Source: Elioraea sp051860475
GTDB lineage: Bacteria > Pseudomonadota > Alphaproteobacteria > Acetobacterales > Acetobacteraceae
Reading direction: 5' to 3'
Assembly: GCF_051860475.1 (NCBI RefSeq)
Contig: NZ_JBHYDW010000066.1
Location: 1-23,167 of the forward strand
Length of the DNA: 23,167 nucleotides
Under the pieces are notes generated by a model. The model saw only the letters and a list, made by a program, of their open reading frames with translations. It had not been told where the DNA came from and ran no database searches. This document shows positions 8,280 to 14,378 of this stretch, in pieces; the first letter of the stretch is position 1; each line of letters starts with the position of its first letter. A program made the position numbers and the translations under genes.

Positions 8280-9236
8280 ATGGACCTCAAGCGCCTTCGA
8301 GGGTTCGTCGCGGTCGCCGACGCCGGAAGCGTCTCCGCCGCGGCCGTGCGTCTTCGGCTGACCCAGCCCGCCCTCTCCCGCCAGCTCCGCGATCTGCAGC
8401 AGGATCTCGGGCTCAGGCTGTTCGAGCCGGTCGGCCGTGGCCTTCGCCTCAGCGGCGAGGGCGAGGAGTTCCTGCCCCAGGCGCGCGACCTGCTCGGCCA
8501 TGCCGATGCGGTGGCGGAGCGCGCGCGCGCGCTCGCGCTAGGAGACACGGGCGTGCTGCGCGTGGGCGCGACCGGACAGTTGATCGAGAGCGTCTTCCCC
8601 GCCTTCCTTCGACGCTACCAACGGGACTTCCCCGGCGTGCACGTGATGCCGGTCGAGGCAGGCGCGACCGAACACACCAGGCTCCTGGACCGTGGCGAGA
8701 TCCATGTCGCGATTGGTATCCGCCCGACCGACACCGTCCGCTTCGCCACGCTCGCGCTGCCGCCGGGCAACGTGCTTGTCGCGCACGCGCCGTCGCTCGC
8801 GATCGCGAGGGAGGGCGCCGGCCATGTCGATGTGCGGATGCTCGACACCCTGCCCCTCCTGCTGCTGGACCGGAGCTTCGGCACGCGGCGGCTGTTCGAT
8901 GCGGCCTGCCGGCTGGCCCGCCTCGACCCGGTGATCCGTTTCGAGGGCAGCGCGGTCCATGCCCTCCTCGCGCTCGCCGAGGCGGAGTTCGGCGCAGCCG
9001 TCATTCCCGCGACGGTGCGCACGGCGGGGCGTCAGTTGCGGATTGCGCGGCTGACGTATCGCGACGAACCGATCGCATTCGATTTCGCCGTGGTCTGGGA
9101 CCGGCTCCGGCCCCTGCCCCGCTACGCCGAGGGATTTCCGGCGGCGGTCGCCGCCCATGTGCGCGAGGTCTGGCCGATCGCGCGGCCGACCGGCGGCACC
9201 TGGAGCCCGGGCCGTTCTGCTACACCCGCTCGCTGA
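8280..9236 (+). CDS. LysR-family transcriptional regulator
   Basis: 318 residues, normal for LysR. The N-terminal winged helix-turn-helix covers residues 1-60 (MDLKRLRGFVAVADAGSVSA, then RLTQPALSRQLRDLQQDLG, LRLFEPVGRGLRLS). The co-inducer domain follows from about residue 90 (LRVGATGQLIESVFPAFLRR) with two Rossmann-like lobes. The ATG at 8280 is preceded by GGGAGGG and begins exactly at the HTH; the frame extends upstream without support. It diverges from the cupin dioxygenase gene, the classic arrangement for a LysR regulator and its target. The 3' end overlaps the convergent coq7 stop by 17 bp. The inducer is unknown. Confidence 0.95.
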   Translation: MDLKRLRGFVAVADAGSVSAAAVRLRLTQPALSRQLRDLQQDLGLRLFEPVGRGLRLSGEGEEFLPQARDLLGHADAVAERARALALGDTGVLRVGATGQLIESVFPAFLRRYQRDFPGVHVMPVEAGATEHTRLLDRGEIHVAIGIRPTDTVRFATLALPPGNVLVAHAPSLAIAREGAGHVDVRMLDTLPLLLLDRSFGTRRLFDAACRLARLDPVIRFEGSAVHALLALAEAEFGAAVIPATVRTAGRQLRIARLTYRDEPIAFDFAVVWDRLRPLPRYAEGFPAAVAAHVREVWPIARPTGGTWSPGRSATPAR

Positions 9237-9798
9237 TCCGAATCGCGACCCGGCAGCCGGCCTTGATCACCGCCGAGAGCAGCCGGTAGGCGGGGGCGAG
9301 TTCCGCTTCGTGCTCGAGCCCGATATCGCGGTGCTCCAGCTCCTCGGCGCGGAACCGCTCGATCGTCCCGGCGAGCTTCGACTCGTCCGCGCCGAGTTGC
9401 GCGACCTGATCGCGATAGTGCTCGTCGATCGTCTCCTCCACCGCGACCGTGCAGGCCATCGCCGCGCGGCTGCCCAGCAGGGCGGTCCCGGCGCCGAGCA
9501 CGTAGCCGGCGATGTGCCAGAGCGGCAGCATCGCGGTCGGGCGGATGGTCCGCTCGCTGATCATCCGGCTGAAGGTCTCGAGATGCACGGCTTCCTGTGC
9601 GGCCATGTGCTCGAGCAGCGCCCGCTTGTCGGTGTGGCCGAGCACGGCGAGCTGGCCCGCGTAAATGCGCCCCGCCCCGTACTCGCCGGCATGATCGACC
9701 CGGATCATGCGCGCGATCAGGTCGCGCGGGGTCGGATCGCCCGGCAGTCGCCCCGCGCCAGTCTCGTGCGGGGGTTCGAGGAAGCTCGCATCGCTCAT
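9220..9798 (-). CDS. coq7: Demethoxyubiquinone hydroxylase Coq7
   Basis: 192 residues. A di-iron monooxygenase that hydroxylates demethoxyubiquinol in the last ring hydroxylation of ubiquinone biosynthesis; a peripheral inner-membrane protein. The ferritin-like carboxylate-bridged site is complete: E39 (VDHAGE), E69-x-x-H72 (QEAVH), E121/E122 (VEETIDEHY) and E153-x-x-H156 (EELEH). The C-terminal amphipathic region (LLSAVIKAGCRVAIRISERV) is typical. The start at 9798 overlaps the dsbB stop as ATGA, so the two are translationally coupled. GGAG lies just upstream inside dsbB. Its TAG stop lies within the 3' end of the convergent lysR gene. DsbB passes electrons to ubiquinone, the product of this pathway, so the pairing makes biochemical sense. 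Confidence 0.97.
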   Translation of the reverse strand: MSDASFLEPPHETGAGRLPGDPTPRDLIARMIRVDHAGEYGAGRIYAGQLAVLGHTDKRALLEHMAAQEAVHLETFSRMISERTIRPTAMLPLWHIAGYVLGAGTALLGSRAAMACTVAVEETIDEHYRDQVAQLGADESKLAGTIERFRAEELEHRDIGLEHEAELAPAYRLLSAVIKAGCRVAIRISERV

Positions 9799-10274
9799 CG
9801 CGCTCTCCAGAATCGCCACGTCGATATGGCGAGGACCGCGCCGACCGCCAGCGCATAGAGCGCGTTCCACCCCGCCATCGACAAGCCGAGCAGGCGGATC
9901 GCCGCCTCGTCGCAGGGAATCGCGGGCAGCGGCCGGAGCGCGTGCAGGAGGTCGTCCACCGTCGCCGCCGGCGCACCGGCATCGACGACGCATTCCGGCA
10001 GCGGGCTCGGCCAGAACCCCCACTCGACGCCGGCGTGCAGCCCCGCGATGGCGGCATTGCCGAGAAACAGCACCGCGAGCACGGCGAGCGCGCCGACCGC
10101 CAGGCGCGCCGGCAGGGCAAGCGCGACCAGTCCGAGCGCGAGCGCGGCCCAGTACGGCCAGCGTTGCCAGAGGCAGAGCGGACAGGGGGGCAGCCCGCCC
10201 CAGTACTGCGAGGCGTAGGCGACCGCCAGCGCGGCGGCGGCGGCGAGCGGGCCGAGCAAGAGGACGCGCGACAT
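9795..10274 (-). CDS. dsbB: Disulfide bond formation protein B (DsbB)
   Basis: 159 residues, an inner-membrane quinone reductase that reoxidises DsbA. Four TM helices are apparent, at about 3-22, 40-56, 58-80 and 132-152. All four key cysteines are present: the CPLC pair (C31, C34) in the first periplasmic loop just after TM1 and the second-loop pair C95 and C121 (in LPEC and AIPCDEA). The motif GLSMAGWNALY before the last helix is family-typical. I chose ATG 10274, which has AGAGGA close upstream; the frame stays open further upstream. It is the first gene of a dsbB-coq7 operon with a 4-base overlap and diverges from the GST operon over 89 bp. Confidence 0.95.
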   Translation of the reverse strand: MSRVLLLGPLAAAAALAVAYASQYWGGLPPCPLCLWQRWPYWAALALGLVALALPARLAVGALAVLAVLFLGNAAIAGLHAGVEWGFWPSPLPECVVDAGAPAATVDDLLHALRPLPAIPCDEAAIRLLGLSMAGWNALYALAVGAVLAISTWRFWRAR

Positions 10275-10363
10275 GCCGTCCTCTAGCACGCGGGTGGCCT
10301 GCCTGGACGCTCCCGCCACGCACGGCCATGCTGCGGGCAGGACAACACGCGGGGAGGAGCGCG

Positions 10364-10990
10364 ATGCGGCGGATCTGGGGGCGGGCCAACTCGATCAACG
10401 TGATGAAGGTGCTGTGGGGCTGCGTCGAACTCGACGTGGCCTACGAGCGGATCGATGCCGGCGGCACGTTCGGCGGCCTGAAGACCCCCGAGTTCCTGGC
10501 CAGGAACCCCAACGCGCTGATCCCCGTGCTCGAAGAGGAGGATGGGTTCATCGTCTGGGAGAGCAACGCGATCCTGCGCTATCTCGGCGCCGGCTACGGG
10601 ACGGGCTTGGCCGCCTGGCCGGCTGACGTCCGCGCGCGCGCGACAGCCGATCAGTGGATGGACTGGCAGCAGACCACCGGCCAATCCGGGCTCGGCCCGG
10701 CCTTCGTGCAGATGTACCGCACGCCGCCCGAGAAGCGCGACGAGGCCGTGATCCGCAAGGGGCTCGCGCGCGCGGTCGAGACCTTCGGCCTGCTGGAGGC
10801 GGAGCTGGCGCGGCGCCCGTTCATGGCAGGCGAAGGCTTTACGCTCGCCGACATCCCGATCGGCTGCATCGTGTATCGCTACCTGCACATGCCGATCGAG
10901 CGGCCCGACTTCCCCGCGCTCGCCGCCTACCACGACCGGCTGATGGGCCGGCCGGGCTTCGCGACCCACGTCGCGGTCGGCGTGTCGTGA
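10364..10990 (+). CDS. Glutathione S-transferase family protein
   Basis: 208 residues. The N-terminal thioredoxin-like domain (about 1-80) starts MRRIWGRANSINVMKVLWGC and has the glutathione-site features: a proline in NPNALIPVLEE (the cis-Pro) and the ESNAILRYL gamma-glutamyl-binding motif. The C-terminal all-helical domain includes GEGFTLADIPIGC (the N-capping box of the GST fold). It probably conjugates or reduces small electrophiles, or acts as a peroxidase; the class is not resolved. The start at 10364 has GGGGAGGA about 6 nt upstream. Its TGA overlaps the GTG of the next cupin gene, so gst, cupin and doxX form one coupled operon that may serve detoxification or redox homeostasis. Confidence 0.92.
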   Translation: MRRIWGRANSINVMKVLWGCVELDVAYERIDAGGTFGGLKTPEFLARNPNALIPVLEEEDGFIVWESNAILRYLGAGYGTGLAAWPADVRARATADQWMDWQQTTGQSGLGPAFVQMYRTPPEKRDEAVIRKGLARAVETFGLLEAELARRPFMAGEGFTLADIPIGCIVYRYLHMPIERPDFPALAAYHDRLMGRPGFATHVAVGVS

Positions 10991-11382
10991 GCGCGGCGCG
11001 AACCCTGCCGGTGGTGGTCAGCCACGCCGGCGATGCCCCATTCACCTCGGGCCTGCGCGCCTTCTTCGCCTATCGCGATCTCGGCATCCGCCATGTCACC
11101 GGCGGCCGGGTGGCAGCGCATGTGATCCGCGCGGTGCCGGGGGCGGGCTCGCATCCGGTCTGGCATACCCATGCGCTGGACTTCCAGATGGTCTATGTCC
11201 TCAAGGGCTGGGTGCGATTCGAGTACGAAGGGGTCGGCGAGGTGCTGCTGAAGCAGGGCTCCATGGTGCACCAGCCGCCGGGAATCAGGCACCGCGAGGT
11301 GGCCCACAGCGAGGACCTCGAACTGCTCGAGATCACGCTCCCGGCGGAGTTCCGGACCGAGGCGGTGGAGGGCCCTGCATGA
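10987..11382 (+). CDS. Small cupin-domain protein
   Basis: 131 residues, a single cupin_2 barrel. The GTG start at 10987 overlaps the GST stop (GTGA), which is why I prefer it. Cupin motif 1 is HTHALDFQMVYVLKGWVRFEY with H-x-H and downstream Gln/Glu-type ligands; motif 2 runs MVHQPPGIRHREVAH. So a metal-binding site is plausible. The next gene begins at ATGA over its own stop. Function unknown; position between a GST and a DoxX protein suggests a small-molecule sensing, isomerase or dioxygenase role linked to stress, but this is inference. Confidence 0.85.
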   Translation: MSAARTLPVVVSHAGDAPFTSGLRAFFAYRDLGIRHVTGGRVAAHVIRAVPGAGSHPVWHTHALDFQMVYVLKGWVRFEYEGVGEVLLKQGSMVHQPPGIRHREVAHSEDLELLEITLPAEFRTEAVEGPA

Positions 11383-11774
11383 GCGATCTCGGACTGCTGA
11401 TCGGCCGCCTTGCGGTCTCGCCGATGTTTCTGCTGGCTGGCTGGAACAAGCTCGGCTGGCCGCCCGGGGCGGGCATCACCGGGCTGCTCGCCGCCAGGGG
11501 CATCCCCCTGCCCGAGGTCGCCGCGGCCGGGGCGGTCGCGATCGAGATCATCGCGCCGATCCTGCTGATCCTCGGCGTGCTGACCCGCTGGGCGGCCTGG
11601 GCACTGGCGCTGTTCACGCTCGGCACGATCTGGATCGCGCATGCCTGGTGGACCTACCCCGAGGCGCAGCAGGCCGCGCAGCTCGGCGTCGCGCTCAAGA
11701 ACCTCGCCGTCGCCGGGCTGCTCGTCACGCTGGCAATGGCAGGGTCCGGCCGCTACGCGCTCCGACGCGACTGA
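11379..11774 (+). CDS. DoxX-family integral membrane protein
   Basis: 131 residues with four predicted TM helices. The N-terminal part (GRLAVSPMFLLAGWNKLG) matches the start of DoxX proteins, and the ALEI-type stretch AVAIEIIAPILLILGVLTRWAAWALALF is the conserved second and third helix region. DoxX relatives include thiosulfate:quinone oxidoreductase small subunits and the SseA-SodA-DoxX redox complex of mycobacteria. The ATG overlaps the cupin stop by 4 bases, making it the third gene of the coupled gst operon. A 9-bp hairpin follows. Confidence 0.92.
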   Translation: MSDLGLLIGRLAVSPMFLLAGWNKLGWPPGAGITGLLAARGIPLPEVAAAGAVAIEIIAPILLILGVLTRWAAWALALFTLGTIWIAHAWWTYPEAQQAAQLGVALKNLAVAGLLVTLAMAGSGRYALRRD

Positions 11775-11781
11775 TGGCGTT

Positions 11782-11813
11782 CGCGCGCGGCCGCCCCACC
11801 AGCCCCGCGCGCG
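11782..11813. terminator. Hairpin between convergent doxX and CBS-DUF294 genes
   Basis: Perfect 9-bp inverted repeat (CGCGCGCGG / CCGCGCGCG) with a 14-nt loop, filling most of the 44-bp gap between two convergent stops. No T-run. Likely acts on both strands or is a chance GC-rich repeat; location favours a terminator. Confidence 0.45.
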
Positions 11814-11818
11814 GATAG

Positions 11819-13264
11819 TCACCACACGCCGCCGCCGAACGCCGACTCGACCCCCTTCTGGAACGCGGCGACACGCTTCATAGCGGCGCGGATGGCTGTC
11901 TGCTCGGACTTGGGCAGCGCAGGCAGCTCCACCAGCGTGCCCGGCGGCCGGCCCGCAGTCGCGTCCGCGAGCTGCTGGCGCAGCAGTGCGCCGGCCAGAC
12001 GCTCGAACGCCTCGGTCAGTCCATCCGCCTCCGCTCGCGCGATCGGGCCGAGCGTCGCCAGCGCCGCGAGGCGGGCGCGCGTGCCCGTCTCCAGGACGCC
12101 GTGCTTCAGAGCAAGCAGCCGCGTCGCCGAGACCAGCGGCATCAGCCCGGATCGCTTGAGATCGGTGCGCACGCCCGGCCGGTCGGGCTCGTCGTCGCGG
12201 AAGCCGCCCCAGAAGCGGAGGCCGACCGTCATTTTCGCGTCCTCCGCCGACAGCGCGCCAAGGAAGGCCGGGTGCGCGGCCAGGGTGTGCATCAGGTGGC
12301 CTCTTAGCTCATGCGACGGTGCAGGATCGCCCCAGACTGGCCTGAAATCGAAGGCGATATCGCCGAACAGCAGGGCCACCGGGCTGCGCCGCTCGGCCCA
12401 GAGCGTGACCTGCGCCTTCCACCGGGCAAGGGTCTTCCGCCACACGGGATTGCGCGCCATCACGTGGCCCTTGCAGAGCGGAAAGCCGGCCGCTTCCAGG
12501 CGCGCGTTGAGATCCTCGGCGAACGGCACGAACCAGGCGTCCACCTCGGTGTGCCGCGCGTCAGAGTAATCCTGCAAGATCAGGCCGTTGTCCTGGTCGG
12601 GGGCGAGCTGACTCTCGCCGCGTCCACCCGAGCCCATCACCAGCAGCGTGAACGGCACCGGCGGCGGACCGGCGGCGGCAAGCGCGCGCTCGACCACCCA
12701 GCGATGGATGTCGAGATTGATCTCCGAGACGACCTCGATCACGTCCGCCGCCGGGACGCCTTCGTCGAGCAGCGTGCGCGCGAGTCCCGCCTGGGCGGAG
12801 CGGGTGGCGGCGAAGCCTGCCTCGTCCTCGCCACGTGCCAGGGTCTCGACCGCGGCGAGCAGCCGGGACGACGCCGCGGCGTAGGTCTCGAAGCGCCGCA
12901 GCATGCCGATCGGGCGTCCCTCGGCGTCGACCACCAGGAGATGGCGCAGCCCGTGCGCCCGCATCAGCCCGACCGCGCGATAGAGATGCTCGTCCATCGG
13001 AACGCTGCGCACCGGCGCGCTCATCGCATCCGCGAGCGGTGCATCCGCCGGCATGAGGAACGCAACGCGGCGGAGCACGTCCCGCTCGGTCAGGATGCCG
13101 ACCGCGCGCCCGGTCCCGTCCACAGCGATCACCGAGCTCTGATTGGCTGCACTCATCGCCGCCACTGCCTCAGCGACCGGCGTCGCCGGAGAGAGCAGCG
13201 GCGGGACAGGTCGCATCGCCGCCGCGACCCGGCCGGTGAAGATCGCCAGTCCCGGCGTGCTCAT
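11819..13264 (-). CDS. CBS-pair and DUF294 nucleotidyltransferase-like signalling protein
   Basis: 481 residues. Two CBS domains at about 15-130 (DAVA-type repeats: SVIAVDGTGRAVGILTERDVL and HLLVVDAEGRPIGML) should bind an adenine nucleotide. Then comes a DUF294/GlnD-like nucleotidyltransferase domain at about 150-310 with an apparently intact active site: MGSGGRGESQLAPDQDNGLI (G211, S212, R215, E217, D223, D225) and a third acidic residue at D306 in FDFRPV. DUF294_C is at about 330-475. Such proteins probably sense nucleotides and may nucleotidylate a partner. The ATG at 13264 overlaps the stop of the upstream unknown gene. Together they diverge from a DUF4212/sodium:solute symporter pair, an arrangement I recall as common for this symporter subfamily, so regulation of uptake is a reasonable inference. 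Confidence 0.92.
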   Translation of the reverse strand: MSTPGLAIFTGRVAAAMRPVPPLLSPATPVAEAVAAMSAANQSSVIAVDGTGRAVGILTERDVLRRVAFLMPADAPLADAMSAPVRSVPMDEHLYRAVGLMRAHGLRHLLVVDAEGRPIGMLRRFETYAAASSRLLAAVETLARGEDEAGFAATRSAQAGLARTLLDEGVPAADVIEVVSEINLDIHRWVVERALAAAGPPPVPFTLLVMGSGGRGESQLAPDQDNGLILQDYSDARHTEVDAWFVPFAEDLNARLEAAGFPLCKGHVMARNPVWRKTLARWKAQVTLWAERRSPVALLFGDIAFDFRPVWGDPAPSHELRGHLMHTLAAHPAFLGALSAEDAKMTVGLRFWGGFRDDEPDRPGVRTDLKRSGLMPLVSATRLLALKHGVLETGTRARLAALATLGPIARAEADGLTEAFERLAGALLRQQLADATAGRPPGTLVELPALPKSEQTAIRAAMKRVAAFQKGVESAFGGGVW

Positions 13265-13881
13265 CCGGTCGACCCGACCAGAACCTCGGCGAGTGGCACG
13301 GCCTCGAAACGCCGCTCCATCTCCTGCTGGGCAGAGACGATGTGCATGCGCAGACCGCCCAGGATCGAAGCGCGCTCTCCCTTGCGCAGGTCCGGGTGGA
13401 TCGGCAGCGTCTCCAGCAGCACCGCGCCGGCGTCAAGCGGCAGCGCGTTGGCCGGCCGAGGCGCGGCAAGCTGGCGCTGGGCGAGGCGCACGGCGAACCC
13501 CTCTCGCGCCGCCTCCGCCTCCCCCGTCAGCCGCGCCGGGACCTCGGCCCGTGCAACCGCCTCGCGGGCGATCGCGGCGAGCGCGACCGCGAGCCGGGCC
13601 TCACGCCCCGGCACCAGAGGGCGCAGCCACGACTCGGCCATGGCGGCGACGTCGCCCTGGGCAGCGAAGTAGACGCGCCAGCGGCAATCCGCGAGCAGCC
13701 CCGCGAACACCGGCTCGGCCTGCGCCTTCTGCCAGTTCACCCCGAGCTTCACCCCGCAATAGTCCATCACCGTCTTCTGCGCCACGAACGCGCCCTGCGC
13801 GGCCAGAAAGGCCGCGAACGCGGCTGGATCCGAGAGGCGCGGCGTGCGCAGCCGGCCGAACAGACCGGCGAGCAGGGTCAT
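13261..13881 (-). CDS. Conserved-looking protein of unknown function, coupled to the CBS-DUF294 gene
   Basis: 206 residues; I do not recognise a named family. It is soluble, alanine- and arginine-rich and mostly helical, with a tryptophan/tyrosine-containing middle (LGVNWQKAQAEPVFAGLLADCRWRVYFAAQGDVAAMAESWLR). There is no signal peptide. It ends with an ATGA overlap into the CBS-DUF294 gene, so the two products are made together and may interact. I chose ATG 13881, which has GGGAGGGGGG just upstream; an in-frame ATG at 13935 would add 18 residues but lies in the divergent promoter region. It faces the DUF4212/symporter pair across about 180 bp. Confidence 0.8.
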   Translation of the reverse strand: MTLLAGLFGRLRTPRLSDPAAFAAFLAAQGAFVAQKTVMDYCGVKLGVNWQKAQAEPVFAGLLADCRWRVYFAAQGDVAAMAESWLRPLVPGREARLAVALAAIAREAVARAEVPARLTGEAEAAREGFAVRLAQRQLAAPRPANALPLDAGAVLLETLPIHPDLRKGERASILGGLRMHIVSAQQEMERRFEAVPLAEVLVGSTG

Positions 13882-13930
13882 CGCGGCCCCCCCCTCCCGG
13901 CCGATGCGCTGAAGGAACTTGTTGGCACCG

Positions 13931-13944
13931 CACAATTCCCTGTG
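13931..13944. promoter_or_regulatory. Small inverted repeat in the symporter divergent control region
   Basis: CACA-N6-TGTG in the 181-bp gap between the unknown gene (start 13881) and the DUF4212 gene (start 14063). The gap from about 13915 to 13980 is noticeably more AT-rich than its surroundings, so promoters for both directions are expected here. No convincing -10/-35 pair could be fixed. The repeat is short and could be chance. Confidence 0.25.
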
Positions 13945-14062
13945 TTACCTGCCCCTTCGGCGAGCGTATTGAACCCGTATCGCGGCGGAAGCGGAAGGGG
14001 CAGGCGGCTCGCCGGTGCAACGGCCTAAGGCGCGCACAGAGGCGCCGAGCAGGGAGTTCAGA

Positions 14063-14368
14063 ATGGCAGGTATCGTGGAACCCCGCCAGCAGCCGCGGGA
14101 GCCCGCAGCGATAGTCGATCCGGCCGTCGCGCGAGCCTATTGGAAGCGGACCTCTGGCCTGATGTGGACGATGTTGGCGATCTGGTTCCTCGCCAGCTTC
14201 GCCGTTCATCTGTTCGCGCCGGCGCTCAATGCGATCCACGTGCTCGGCTTCCCGCTCGGCTTCTACATGGCCGCCCAGGGCAGCCTGATCATCTTCGTCG
14301 TGCAGCTCTACTGGTTCGCCAGGAAGCAGAACGCGATCGACGAAGAATTCGGCGTGGCCGAGGAGTGA
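14063..14368 (+). CDS. DUF4212 sodium/substrate symporter small subunit
   Basis: 101 residues with two TM helices (about 33-55 and 62-85: LMWTMLAIWFLASFAVHLF, then FYMAAQGSLIIFVVQLYWF). It has the family-typical Y-W-K-R entry before TM1 and RKQNAIDEEFG after TM2. This small protein is regularly encoded directly before symporters of the VC_2705 subfamily and is thought to be their partner; the exact role is not established. The ATG at 14063 follows AGGGAG. The gap to the symporter start is 10 bp. Confidence 0.93.
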   Translation: MAGIVEPRQQPREPAAIVDPAVARAYWKRTSGLMWTMLAIWFLASFAVHLFAPALNAIHVLGFPLGFYMAAQGSLIIFVVQLYWFARKQNAIDEEFGVAEE

Positions 14369-14378
14369 GGGCAGAGCC

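Noticed and set aside
12311..13672. 453-codon plus-strand frame opposite the CBS-DUF294 and unknown genes
   Set aside because: No recognisable domain; it crosses two supported minus-strand genes that are coupled by ATGA.
13922..13938. Possible sigma-54 promoter (TTGGCAC) upstream of the DUF4212 gene
   Set aside because: The -12 GC expected ten bases after the GG is absent (TT instead), so the pattern is incomplete.
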